A stretch of 64,000 nucleotides of DNA from Hallerella sp963660435. GTDB lineage: Bacteria > Fibrobacterota > Fibrobacteria > Fibrobacterales > Fibrobacteraceae. The position numbers and the translations under genes were made by a program. Location: positions 17,571 through 81,570 of the forward strand of contig CAVKYI010000007.1 of assembly GCA_963660435.1 (NCBI GenBank), given 5' to 3'. Numbering within the stretch: the stretch's first letter is position 1; each line of letters starts with the position of its first letter. Shown in pieces: positions 50,302-58,361 of the stretch. The notes beneath the pieces were generated by a model, which saw only the letters and a program-made list of their open reading frames with translations, was not told the origin of the DNA and searched no databases.

Positions 50302-51258
50302 ATGCCACTACAGATTATCCGTTCCGACATTGCAAAGGTTTCCGCTGACGCCATCGTCAATTCCACAAACCCGATTCCCTCTCGCAGCGGACACGGAGGC
50401 GCGGACTTTCACATCTACGAAGCGGCAGGCCGAAGCGCACTCGAACAGGCCCGGGAAAAAATCGGCACACTCGACATCGCGGAAATCGCCGTCACGCCCG
50501 CATTCGCCCTGAAAGCCAAATACATCATCCTCACCGTAGGACCGCGCTGGAACGGAGGAAGATCCGGAGAACTTTCCGCGCTCGAAAACTGCTACCGGGG
50601 AGCGCTCGAAAAGGCGAAGGCGCTAGGGTGCGCATCGATAGCCTTTTCCCTCATCTCTAGCGGTTCCTACCGTTTTCCCAAAGATCTCGCCTTGAAGACC
50701 GCCATCGATTCGATCGGAAAATTCTTGCAGACGAACGAAATGGACGTGACGCTGGTCGTCTTCGACAGAAAGTCGTTCGTCATCTCCGCGGAACTCGACA
50801 AGGACATCAAGACATTTATCGACGAAAACTATGTACAGAAAAAGGAACATGTCCTGCAAGAGTTTCGGGAAAAGTTCATCTATCCCCAAAACGGATTGAC
50901 CGAATTTCTCGCCAGTTCATCCGAGACATTCCAGCAAAGGCTTTTTCGCTTTTTCCAGGAAAAAAGACTAGACGACACGGCCATCTACAAGAATGCGAAT
51001 CTCAGCCGCCAGCATTTCTCGAAGATCCGCAGCAATGTCCAGTACAAGCCGAAAAAGAGAACGGTTCTCGCGCTCGCCATCGCCATGCATCTCGACATCC
51101 ACGAAACCAAGTCTCTCCTAGCCCACGCGGGCTTCGCCCTTTCTTCCGCAGACAAGACCGATCAGATTCTCTCCTATTTCATTCTTCGGCAAAAATACGA
51201 TATCTGGGAAATCAATACCGTTCTCGGAAAGTATGGAGAGCAATCTCTCGGCATGTAA
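50302..51258 (+). CDS. Macro-domain protein with C-terminal helix-turn-helix-like domain
   Basis: 318-residue soluble protein. Residues about 1-165 form a macro domain: DAIVNSTNP near 15, SGHGGADFHIYEAAG near 29-44 and SLISSGSYRFP near 115 line the ADP-ribose pocket. Such domains bind or hydrolyse ADP-ribose conjugates. Residues about 220-310 form a separate helical domain (IYKNANLSRQHFSKIRS, then KRTVLALAIAMHLDIHETKSLL) that looks like a helix-turn-helix of the Xre type. A nucleic-acid-linked ADP-ribose sensor or eraser is plausible. I recall a similar C-terminal module on macro proteins of Firmicutes, so transfer is possible. No ADP-ribosyltransferase is next to it. Confidence 0.82.
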   Translation: MPLQIIRSDIAKVSADAIVNSTNPIPSRSGHGGADFHIYEAAGRSALEQAREKIGTLDIAEIAVTPAFALKAKYIILTVGPRWNGGRSGELSALENCYRGALEKAKALGCASIAFSLISSGSYRFPKDLALKTAIDSIGKFLQTNEMDVTLVVFDRKSFVISAELDKDIKTFIDENYVQKKEHVLQEFREKFIYPQNGLTEFLASSSETFQQRLFRFFQEKRLDDTAIYKNANLSRQHFSKIRSNVQYKPKKRTVLALAIAMHLDIHETKSLLAHAGFALSSADKTDQILSYFILRQKYDIWEINTVLGKYGEQSLGM

Positions 51259-51268
51259 GGAAGAATTT

Positions 51269-51958
51269 CTAGTCTTCCAACGCGAAATCGATGAAAGTCA
51301 CCACGCGCACATTCTTGATGTAGGGGGTATTTTCGTCCCGGCTTTCAATGGAGAAAAGCCCCTGCTTCGCATTCTGGATTTTCCCTAGCTTGCTGTCGGA
51401 ATCCTTGGCGAACTTTTCGGCGGCTTCCCGGGCATTGCGGGTCGCCTCTTCTATCATCTGCGGCTTGATTTCGTTCAATCCCGTAAATTCGTATTGCGCT
51501 TCGCCCAAAGACAGTGCGATTCCCTGGACGGCGAGTTCCGCGATTTCAAGCTGGAGATTTCGAACCGTATCGACCTTCGATGTCGCTATCGTAAAGGCCG
51601 ATGTCATGGTGTAACGGTTCTTCGGAAGCTTATCCATATAGGGGTTGGTATGTCCGTCATAGATCTCGGGAGCCTTGATGGTCAGGTCTTCGCGGGAAAG
51701 TCCATGCTTCAGGAAAAAGTTCAGCACGACGGAATCCTTCTCCGCAAGACTACGGGAAAGCGCAGCGACATCGTTCCCCACATCCGTAAAGTTCACGGAC
51801 CAGAAAACCTTGTCCGCCGGAACTTCCTTTTCGGCAAGTCCACGAACGCTTACCGTGCGTCCCCGATTGCCAAGATCCGAAAGTCCGCTATGGATCAAGC
51901 CGCCAAAGGCGACGACAGCAAGAGCGAGGATAAGCGATTCCAAGATTCGATTTTTCAT
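51269..51958 (-). CDS. SIMPL domain (DUF541) exported protein
   Basis: 229-residue protein with an N-terminal transmembrane or signal segment (about 5-25) and a SIMPL/DUF541 domain: TVSVRGLAEKEVPADKVFW near 35-53, a central LGEAQYEFTGL segment and ARNAREAAEKFAKDS near 180. These domains form oligomeric periplasmic assemblies with poorly known roles. AAGGAG lies 7 nt before the ATG at 51958, so the longer frame is rejected. It converges on the macro-domain gene with a 10-nt gap. Confidence 0.85.
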   Translation of the reverse strand: MKNRILESLILALAVVAFGGLIHSGLSDLGNRGRTVSVRGLAEKEVPADKVFWSVNFTDVGNDVAALSRSLAEKDSVVLNFFLKHGLSREDLTIKAPEIYDGHTNPYMDKLPKNRYTMTSAFTIATSKVDTVRNLQLEIAELAVQGIALSLGEAQYEFTGLNEIKPQMIEEATRNAREAAEKFAKDSDSKLGKIQNAKQGLFSIESRDENTPYIKNVRVVTFIDFALED

Positions 51959-52112
51959 GACAGTCTCCTTTTTCCAAAAAAAAATACAAATTTTCCATCG
52001 AAAAGATTTTGGAAACAAGCATTTTTTAAATTGATTCTGTACAAATTAACTTTCTAGAGATTCGGTGGAACCGGTTTCGAGACCGGGATTTTAAAGAGTT
52101 CCTCGGACAACC

Positions 52113-52322
52113 TCAAGGCATAAATTTCGCTTCGAGTACGCCACAGGGAAACCGACGAAACTTTTTTACCGATTGCCCTTCCAGAATATTTTCCCTTCTG
52201 CCAAAAGCGGAAATCCAAAAGGCATCCGCATATTCCATCGGAATGCCCAGATTGCTATGAGCGAAAGCGAACGGAGAAAGAACGCTGAACAAAAAAACTA
52301 GCGAAAAGAATTCTTCACGCAT
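52113..52322 (-). CDS. Possible small secreted protein
   Basis: 69-residue frame directly downstream of hpt on the same strand. It begins with a hydrophobic stretch ending AFAHS, which could be a signal peptide, but the first residues are acidic (MREE). There is no Shine-Dalgarno sequence and no homologue is recognised. If it is not real, the gap 51959-52340 holds no gene; a short inverted repeat CCGGT/ACCGG at about 52070-52086 is the only other feature I see. Confidence 0.3.
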   Translation of the reverse strand: MREEFFSLVFLFSVLSPFAFAHSNLGIPMEYADAFWISAFGRRENILEGQSVKKFRRFPCGVLEAKFMP

Positions 52323-52340
52323 CAGGAACTGGCAAATATC

Positions 52341-52853
52341 CTATTCCGAAAAGCGACAGATTTCCGGCAACGCGCGGAAACGTTCCGCATAGTCTAACCC
52401 GTAACCGACGACAAAAAGGTTCTCGACCTGAAAACCGATATAGTCGGCGGCAAAGTCAACCTCGCGACGACTGGGCTTGTCGAGCAGGGCGCATGTCTTC
52501 ACCGTCGCCGCGCCGCAATCGCGAATCGCCCGGGAAAGGTTCATTAGCGTATGCCCCGTATCAAAGATGTCATCGACGAGCAAGACGTTCTTCCCCGCGA
52601 CATCGAGCCTTTCGATGCCCTTCACGGTAAAAGTCGAGCGTTCCGTTCCATTGCCGTAACTGCTCGCCCGCACAAACTGTACATCGAGCCTTTCGGAACC
52701 CATCGCGCGGACGAGATCGGCGACAAAGACAAACGCGCCCGTCAATGCCCCGACCACGACATCGATCCGTTCCTTTTCGGATATTTCCTTCGCAAGTTCC
52801 GCAATGCGGGTCTTCAGGCGTTCTTCAGAAATCAAGGTTTCCAGTTTTTGCAT
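52341..52853 (-). CDS. hpt: Hypoxanthine phosphoribosyltransferase
   Basis: 170-residue purine salvage enzyme that joins hypoxanthine or guanine to PRPP. The PRPP-binding motif VLLVDDIFDTGHTL is intact, with the VVGALTGAFVFVADL loop near residue 35 and the C-terminal VGYGLDYAERFR segment that contacts the base. Length fits the family. It lies 53 nt after leuA on the same strand and probably has its own promoter. Confidence 0.96.
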   Translation of the reverse strand: MQKLETLISEERLKTRIAELAKEISEKERIDVVVGALTGAFVFVADLVRAMGSERLDVQFVRASSYGNGTERSTFTVKGIERLDVAGKNVLLVDDIFDTGHTLMNLSRAIRDCGAATVKTCALLDKPSRREVDFAADYIGFQVENLFVVGYGLDYAERFRALPEICRFSE

Positions 52854-52906
52854 ATTTTCCAGAAATAAAGAAGTCCGCCTTCCATCACGGAAAGCGGACC
52901 AGGTTC

Positions 52907-54469
52907 TTATCGATAGAGCAGGTTCACTCCACAGAATACCGCGCGCATGTTCGCCTTGAGCGTATCGCTCGAAACGCCGCGCCCTTCGACTTCCCTTTCG
53001 CCAGTCTTCAGCTCGATGCGGCTGAGTCCAAGACCCGCCCAGCGCCTGTCCGTTTCGGGAACCACGACCTGGCGATACTTGACAAGCTCGACAGGCAATC
53101 CGATTTCCCGCATGAGAACGATGGACGCTTCGACCGGTCCCTCCGACGTGATGGATTTCACCATGGATTCGCCGTCTTTCTTGAAGTGAAAAATGAAACG
53201 GTTCTCGTCCGGAATCACTTCGACATTGTCAAAGACCAGGCGACCGTTCACGTTGACAAAGTGTTCGCGAAAAACGTCCAGGACGCGTTCTCCCGAAAGT
53301 TCGCCTTCCTTCTCGCTCACCGACTTGAGAATCGGCTGCAATTCCGAAGCTTCGGCAAGAGAGAGCTTGTAGCCGAACTTGGTGATGATTTCATAGACCG
53401 CCGTCCGACCGCTCTGGCTCGTAAAGCTCAAGGAATCGTTCTGGTGACGCCCGATAATCGAATAGTCGATGGGACGGTAGGCGCCCTTCTTCATGTTCTT
53501 TGTCTTGCTCGCCCCGTCCTGGTGAATGCCGCTGCGATGCACGACCGCTTCGGCTCCGATCAGCGGGGCGCGGCTGTAGATGTTTACGCCCGACCACTGC
53601 GAAATCAGGATGGCCGTTTCGTAGATACGCTCCAGATGGATATCGACAGGAACTCCCGAATTGAAAAGCGCTACGGCAACTTCATAGAAATTCGTGTTTC
53701 CACAGCGTTCGCCAAGCCCGTTCAGCGCGACTTCCAGCTGGGTAGCCCCGGCAAAGAAGCTTTCGACCGTCGCCGCGGTCGCCATTCCCAGGTCGTTATG
53801 GCAATGGACCGAAATCGTGATGTTCTTCGGCAACGCTTCATAGACTTGCCTTATCTGGTTCACATAGAGCGCCGGGCGGTAACGCTCGACCGTATTCGGC
53901 AGATTGATCGTGGTAGCGCCTGCCTCGACGACCGCCTTCAGTTCGTCAATGACAAAATCCATGTTTTCGAGGCAATCGCCAAAATGCTCCACGCTGAACT
54001 CGACGTCGCCCTTGTCGCCTACCAGGGACTTCGCAAGCTTTACGCACGATACAGCCCTTTCCTTTACCTGTTCCGGTGTCATATGGAGAACATGTTCCAT
54101 CGACAGCGGGCTTCCCGCGAGGAATGTATGGATTCGCGGATGCGGTGCATATTGGACCGCTTCCCAGCAACGTTCGATATCGCCAGGCACACAGCGGGCA
54201 AGTCCCGAGACGACGATTCGCTTCGCTTCCTCGTTGCCTTCCGCGGCCATTCGGGCGGTGAGCTGTGCAAGTTCCTTGCACGATTCGAAATCCATTTCGG
54301 ACGATGCCGGAAACCCGACTTCCGCCCCCTGCACGCCGAGCTTCAAAAGCTGGAGATAGACATCCTTCTTTTGCGCATTGTTCCACGGACGGGGCAAGGC
54401 CTGGTTGCCATCGCGCAACGTCACGTCGTAGATGAACGGTTTTCTCGTGTTTCCTGTCATTTCACTCAT
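52907..54469 (-). CDS. leuA: 2-isopropylmalate synthase
   Basis: 520-residue DRE-TIM metallolyase that condenses 2-oxoisovalerate with acetyl-CoA, the first step of leucine synthesis. The N-terminal YDVTLRDGNQA motif, VHCHNDLGMA with metal-binding His residues and a GLGERCGNTNFYE segment mark the catalytic domain. A C-terminal regulatory domain (about 400-520) is present. Homocitrate or citramalate synthase share this fold, but the leucine-rich leader upstream supports LeuA. AAGGAG lies 6 nt before the ATG at 54469; the extra 11 codons upstream are rejected. Expression is probably controlled by attenuation. Confidence 0.92.
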   Translation of the reverse strand: MSEMTGNTRKPFIYDVTLRDGNQALPRPWNNAQKKDVYLQLLKLGVQGAEVGFPASSEMDFESCKELAQLTARMAAEGNEEAKRIVVSGLARCVPGDIERCWEAVQYAPHPRIHTFLAGSPLSMEHVLHMTPEQVKERAVSCVKLAKSLVGDKGDVEFSVEHFGDCLENMDFVIDELKAVVEAGATTINLPNTVERYRPALYVNQIRQVYEALPKNITISVHCHNDLGMATAATVESFFAGATQLEVALNGLGERCGNTNFYEVAVALFNSGVPVDIHLERIYETAILISQWSGVNIYSRAPLIGAEAVVHRSGIHQDGASKTKNMKKGAYRPIDYSIIGRHQNDSLSFTSQSGRTAVYEIITKFGYKLSLAEASELQPILKSVSEKEGELSGERVLDVFREHFVNVNGRLVFDNVEVIPDENRFIFHFKKDGESMVKSITSEGPVEASIVLMREIGLPVELVKYRQVVVPETDRRWAGLGLSRIELKTGEREVEGRGVSSDTLKANMRAVFCGVNLLYR

Positions 54470-54527
54470 GTTTTCTCCTTGCCCGGATCTTTTGCGCGGC
54501 AAGCCATTCTTGTATTCGCGTCCAAAA

Positions 54528-54559
54528 ATAACAAAGCCCGCAACAAGATGAAGCGGGCT
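54528..54559 (-). terminator. Attenuator terminator of leuA
   Basis: On the minus strand AGCCCGC (54559-54553), an 11-nt loop and GCGGGCT (54541-54535) are followed by TTGTTATTTTT. It lies between the leader peptide and leuA. Confidence 0.85.
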
Positions 54560-54596
54560 GTCTTGAATTCAATACGTCAAAACCTCGCTTCAGCGA
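54549..54596 (-). promoter_or_regulatory. Alternative leu attenuator hairpins (protector and antiterminator)
   Basis: Protector: TCGC (54596-54593) pairs with GCGA (54588-54585) around TGAA. Antiterminator: TGAAGCG (54592-54586) is a perfect complement of CGCTTCA (54555-54549), which is part of the terminator 5' arm. The two states are mutually exclusive, as in classical amino-acid attenuators. Confidence 0.75.
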
Positions 54597-54637
54597 TCTT
54601 TCCAAAGTCGAAGTAGAAGGTTTGTCATATTTTGCAT
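54590..54637 (-). CDS. leuL: leu operon leader peptide
   Basis: 15-residue leader MQNMTNLLLRLWKDR, with four Leu codons (CTT, CTA, CTT, CTT) at 54619-54605. Its stop codon TGA lies inside the region that can pair either in the protector hairpin or in the antiterminator. A ribosome stalled on the Leu codons would cover the 5' arm of the protector, free TGAAGCG for the antiterminator and allow transcription into leuA. A ribosome reaching the stop would let the terminator form. The ATG coincides with the predicted transcription start, so it has no Shine-Dalgarno sequence; the internal Met4 (54628) is a second possible start. Confidence 0.8.
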   Translation of the reverse strand: MQNMTNLLLRLWKDR

Positions 54638-54643
54638 GACACG

Positions 54644-54672
54644 AATATATAAAACCAAATGTAAAATGGCAA
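54644..54672 (-). promoter_or_regulatory. leu promoter
   Basis: On the minus strand -35 TTGCCA (54672-54667), a 17-nt spacer and -10 TATATT (54649-54644). The predicted +1 is 54637, the A of the leader ATG. It is the only promoter in the window with a good -35 box. Confidence 0.7.
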
Positions 54673-54709
54673 TCCCGATTTTGCGAAACAGCAAAAGTTC
54701 CTTCGGGAA

Positions 54710-54762
54710 ACCTAAAAATTGCCTTGGTAAAGAAAATTCGAGCGAAGCCTAGCGATGGCAGA
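54710..54762 (+). repeat. Left-end fragment of the MITE-like element
   Basis: ACCTAAAAATTGccTTGGTaAAGAAAATTcGA and following bases match the left end of the 15501-15663 element with several changes. The right half is missing. It lies between the leu promoter and the V-ATPase terminator. Confidence 0.55.
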
Positions 54763-54778
54763 ATCTAGAAGCGGCCTT

Positions 54779-54814
54779 TAAAACGAAGAAGGCGGTCCTT
54801 TCGAACCGTCTTCT
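54779..54814 (-). terminator. Rho-independent terminator of the V-ATPase operon
   Basis: On the minus strand AGAAG-A-CGGT and ACCG-C-CTTCT form a stem with one A-C mismatch and an 8-nt loop, followed by TCGTTTTAAA. It lies 21 nt after the last K-subunit stop codon. Confidence 0.7.
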
Positions 54815-54834
54815 GGAGAACCCTTTCCGCGAAA

Positions 54835-55308
54835 CTAGCTCACGAGCATCATCGAGAACACCATCACGAACAGCGCGACGGTTTCCCCGACGCCTAGAAC
54901 CATCAGGTAGTTTACAAGTCCCTTGCCCGTTTCGCCTAGCGCACTGCAGGCGTTCGCCGACGACTTGCCCACATACCAGGCGCTAGCCGCAATACCAATG
55001 CCGCCAAAAATGCCGACACCCAGGTAAGCGGCCCACATCGCGGCCGTCGGATCCGTGCCGCCTTCCGGGCTTATCTTGCCCAGGATGTAAAGCATCAGGA
55101 GCATCCCGTAAATTGTCTGCGCAATCGGTGCGCCTACGAAAATCAGCAGCGTGAAGAGCGCGTTCTTTCCCTTCAGATAGGCCTTTTTCCAGGCTCCGAT
55201 CGCAGCCATGCCAGCAGTTCCGCAACCAAGCGCAGACCCCACCGCGGAAAGCCCCAGAGCGGCTACCGCTCCGAGCTTCGCAAGCGTTATCATCGTATTC
55301 TGATCCAT
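54835..55308 (-). CDS. ntpK: V-type ATPase subunit K (membrane rotor), copy 2
   Basis: 157-residue rotor proteolipid with four transmembrane helices in two hairpins. The first hairpin has GAPIAQTIYG, and the second carries the ion-binding Glu in GVGETVALF. Only the second hairpin has a carboxylate, as in V-type K subunits. A 10-residue insert with Gly and Pro (ISPEGGTDPT) sits in the loop between the hairpins and is absent from copy 1. It lies 21 nt after copy 1. The Gln-Thr pair resembles sodium-binding rings, but the ion cannot be decided from sequence. Confidence 0.93.
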   Translation of the reverse strand: MDQNTMITLAKLGAVAALGLSAVGSALGCGTAGMAAIGAWKKAYLKGKNALFTLLIFVGAPIAQTIYGMLLMLYILGKISPEGGTDPTAAMWAAYLGVGIFGGIGIAASAWYVGKSSANACSALGETGKGLVNYLMVLGVGETVALFVMVFSMMLVS

Positions 55309-55329
55309 ATAGGTCTTGCTCCTTATGGA

Positions 55330-55785
55330 CTAAAGAACCATCATGGAGAACACGAGCACAAACAGCGCGACCGTTTCGACAATGCCAAGCACCATCAGGT
55401 AATTGACCATGCCCTTGCCCGTTTCGCCCAAGGCGTCACAGGACACCGCAGCGTCCTTGCCCTGGAACCAGGCGCTCGCCATCAGGCCGAGACCGCCAAA
55501 GATTCCCGCGCCGAGGCATCCCCCCCAGTTGGCAAAATCAGCCGTCTTGGCAGCGTTCAAGATGAAATTCATCAGAAGCATTCCGTAAATCGTCTGGGAA
55601 ATCGGAGCGCCCACAAAGACGAGCAAGGTGAAAAGGGCGCCCTTTCCCTGGGCATAGGCCTTTTTCCAGACAGAAATAGCCGCCATGCCGGCCGTTCCGC
55701 AACCAAGGGCGGAACCCATGGCACTGATGCCCAGAGCGGCCGCGGCACCCATCTTCGCGAGAGTCACTATCGTTTGTTGATCCAT
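55330..55785 (-). CDS. ntpK: V-type ATPase subunit K (membrane rotor), copy 1
   Basis: 151-residue rotor proteolipid, close paralogue of the next gene (same length of helices, same start MDQxTxxTLAKxGA). It has GAPISQTIYG in the first hairpin and the Glu in GIVETVALF in the second. Ser replaces Ala before the Gln, a difference at a position that lines the ion site in known sodium V-ATPases. Two different K genes raise the possibility of a mixed rotor ring. It begins 38 nt after subunit I ends. Confidence 0.93.
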   Translation of the reverse strand: MDQQTIVTLAKMGAAAALGISAMGSALGCGTAGMAAISVWKKAYAQGKGALFTLLVFVGAPISQTIYGMLLMNFILNAAKTADFANWGGCLGAGIFGGLGLMASAWFQGKDAAVSCDALGETGKGMVNYLMVLGIVETVALFVLVFSMMVL

Positions 55786-55823
55786 TTTGTTATCCTCTTA
55801 TGGTAACGGGAAGTATCCCTTGG

Positions 55824-57743
55824 TTAATTTTTGCTCTTGGAGAAGGGTGCGAAAGCGTAACCGCTCCACTGCAAGTCCAAGCCATTTGAAAATTCCAGAG
55901 TATTGAGACGTACGGCATGAACCGCAACGCCCATGATGGCAAGCGCGATGTTCAATCCGTGCACGAACAAAAGTACCAGGGCGGCTCCGGCAATGCCTAC
56001 CGCCGAACCGAAGAGCGGCGAAAGCATCCCGTTGAACGCATCCGCAATCGCCGCACCGCTCATTCCGACAGCGAACAGACGGATATAGCTGATGACATCG
56101 GTAAAGCTGTTCACGATATTCAGCACGAGCATCGGGATGGAAATCCATTCCTGCTTCAGGCGGCTAGGCGGCACCGAGAACAAGACCAGCAGGACCGCAG
56201 CCACAATGAACATCGGCATTACGAACCCGGGCATATCCATGCCAAGGACCATGTTGTTCGCGAGCGCGAACATGCACCAGCAGCAGAGCAGCCAACCGAC
56301 CTGCGCCATGAACGTGGAATCCTTGCGAGTCAGGCGAACGACGATATTCCAGGCATGGGCAATCGAGAGATGCACGACCGCGATACAGAAGCAGAACAGC
56401 TGGATATGCTGCATCTGGGATTCGCCCGCTTCGAACGGCACGAACGACTTCGGAAAGTACGAAAGTCCGGAGACCCATTCATGGTAAGCGGCGAACTTCG
56501 CGGGATCCGCCGGAGCGGATGTGCGAATCCAGAGCATCGCGTTCCGAACCGGTTCCGGCAAGAAGCCATAGTTCGTCACGTCCAGATAATAGCTCCAATG
56601 CGCCATTTCCGGCGAAAGTCCGAGGAAGCTCGCATTGATAAGCCCCCAGAAAATCGTCATCCCGCTCATCAGGTACATGAAATGGAATCCGGAAGGATTC
56701 GCCTTCGGCATTTTTCTGCGCATCGCGACGGTGATGGCGAGGAACAAAAGACCGTAAGCCGTGTCCCCGACAATCATCGCGAAGAAGATGCTGAAAAAGC
56801 ACAGAAACACGCTCGAAACGTCCACCTCGCGGTATCCCGGACAAATCCCGATAATGTCATAGAGAAATTGCATCGGGCGGGAAAGCTTGCTGTAAGAAAG
56901 CAACGTCGGGACATTGTCGTCTTCAGACGGCTCCTCGACGCGAATCCCCCAGCCTTCCGACTTGGCCGCTTTCGAAAGTTCTTCGACACGGGAAGCCGGG
57001 CAAAATCCCTGGATAGCAGCCAAAAGCTTCGAAGAGAGCATACCCGCGGAAGTTTCCGCGAACGTATAGGCGTCAGTCGCTTCGAGAAGGCGTTCCTTGA
57101 CCTTTTTCCGTTCACGGGAAAGTTCCGAAAAACGGGCTTCCACCGCATCCAGGTCGGCTTTCGCCTCGGATTCTTCCCTGCGGTAAAATTCAAGGGAATG
57201 GGCAGGAAGAGCAAGCGGCGTCGCCGTCGTCTTGATCCTAGCGGGTTCGTTCCCGAAGTTCAAGACAGCATAGCATCTGCCTTCCGCGTTTTCCGCAAAG
57301 GGAAAAACCATCGCATCGCCTTCGGCCTCTAGCGATGAACCGTGGGCCGCGACATAGAGCCTTGCGAAAATTCCGTGCGCTTCTAGCGACTTGACGCTTT
57401 CCGGGTCGATATTGCCGAACGCGCCATACCGGGAAATCGCCGTTTCCGCATCGGAGAGGCGGTCTTCCGCGGCCTTGCGCCTTTCGAGAAGCTTCTGAAC
57501 TTCCGCGACAACGCTTTCTCCCGAAACGGATTCCCTGGAATCGGCATTCTTTCCGGCTTCCGGAATCGCTTCGAGCGCTTTCTGTACGCGAAGCATGTCG
57601 TTCTTCGCGGCGTTCACCCCGTTTCCCGTCGGATTCTTCAACGGAGTCACGTGCAGGATGCCCATGTCGCGAAGCATTTCTAGCGACTTCTGTCTGTCGG
57701 AATCCAGACAGAGAATCGTCACTTTTTTCATCGGAGTAATCAT
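55824..57743 (-). CDS. ntpI: V-type ATPase subunit I (stator/a subunit)
   Basis: 639-residue membrane stator. The cytoplasmic N-terminal half (about 1-320) is alpha/beta with coiled-coil arms (about 70-110 and 205-250). The C-terminal half has seven to eight transmembrane helices (about 325-630), including the segment RLFAVGMSGAAIADAFN with the conserved Arg of the proton/ion half-channel. It overlaps subunit D by 4 nt. Confidence 0.93.
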   Translation of the reverse strand: MITPMKKVTILCLDSDRQKSLEMLRDMGILHVTPLKNPTGNGVNAAKNDMLRVQKALEAIPEAGKNADSRESVSGESVVAEVQKLLERRKAAEDRLSDAETAISRYGAFGNIDPESVKSLEAHGIFARLYVAAHGSSLEAEGDAMVFPFAENAEGRCYAVLNFGNEPARIKTTATPLALPAHSLEFYRREESEAKADLDAVEARFSELSRERKKVKERLLEATDAYTFAETSAGMLSSKLLAAIQGFCPASRVEELSKAAKSEGWGIRVEEPSEDDNVPTLLSYSKLSRPMQFLYDIIGICPGYREVDVSSVFLCFFSIFFAMIVGDTAYGLLFLAITVAMRRKMPKANPSGFHFMYLMSGMTIFWGLINASFLGLSPEMAHWSYYLDVTNYGFLPEPVRNAMLWIRTSAPADPAKFAAYHEWVSGLSYFPKSFVPFEAGESQMQHIQLFCFCIAVVHLSIAHAWNIVVRLTRKDSTFMAQVGWLLCCWCMFALANNMVLGMDMPGFVMPMFIVAAVLLVLFSVPPSRLKQEWISIPMLVLNIVNSFTDVISYIRLFAVGMSGAAIADAFNGMLSPLFGSAVGIAGAALVLLFVHGLNIALAIMGVAVHAVRLNTLEFSNGLDLQWSGYAFAPFSKSKN

Positions 57744-58360
57744 GCGGCAGCTCCTTCTTCGGCGAGAAGCCTTGCATTCGCCTTTCCCTTGGCAAGCTTC
57801 GAACGCGCGACGCCCGAAATCTGCTGGTCGGAAAGGAAAATGTTTATCGTGCGGATATTCTCCTTCGCCTCGGGAATCTTCACCTTCTCGAAAAGGTTCA
57901 CCCTCTGGCTCGTGGAGCGCAGTTCGTCCGACAGAAGTTCATATTGCTTTTCCAGGACGCGCCTTTCCAGACGAAGGGAAATAAGCCCTTGCAGGGAACG
58001 GATGCCTTCATCGAGCCACGCATCCGTCGTAAAGAAGTCCGGAATCGTCACGTTGAAATCGACTCCGTCGAAAAGCGGGATTTCCACGCCGGCGATGTTT
58101 CCTTCGCCTTCCCGAACTTCCTTGACGAAAATATACCGTTTCCAATCGACGGGCTGCGCATAAAGCCCAATCCAGCCCGAAATGGACTTGCGAAGCGTAT
58201 CCTCTTCTTCGCGCTTAGCCATCACCTTGGCCTGCAGGGAGCGCATTTCCACCTGGAGCTGTTGCTTTTTCAGCAAAAGCGTCGGCAGGTAACGCTCGTA
58301 TCGCTTGAGCGCGTCGCGTTCCGCCTTCAATGCGTTTTTCGTGAGTTTGACTTTCGCCAT
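57740..58360 (-). CDS. ntpD: V-type ATPase subunit D (central stalk)
   Basis: 206-residue central rotor shaft. It begins KVKLTKNALKAERDALKRYERYLPTLLLKKQQL-type coiled coil, and a second long helix (about 125-180) ends the antiparallel pair, as in NtpD/Vma8. Its first codon lies 1 nt after the B subunit gene ends. No separate F subunit gene is found nearby. Confidence 0.93.
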   Translation of the reverse strand: MAKVKLTKNALKAERDALKRYERYLPTLLLKKQQLQVEMRSLQAKVMAKREEEDTLRKSISGWIGLYAQPVDWKRYIFVKEVREGEGNIAGVEIPLFDGVDFNVTIPDFFTTDAWLDEGIRSLQGLISLRLERRVLEKQYELLSDELRSTSQRVNLFEKVKIPEAKENIRTINIFLSDQQISGVARSKLAKGKANARLLAEEGAAA

Positions 58361-58361
58361 A

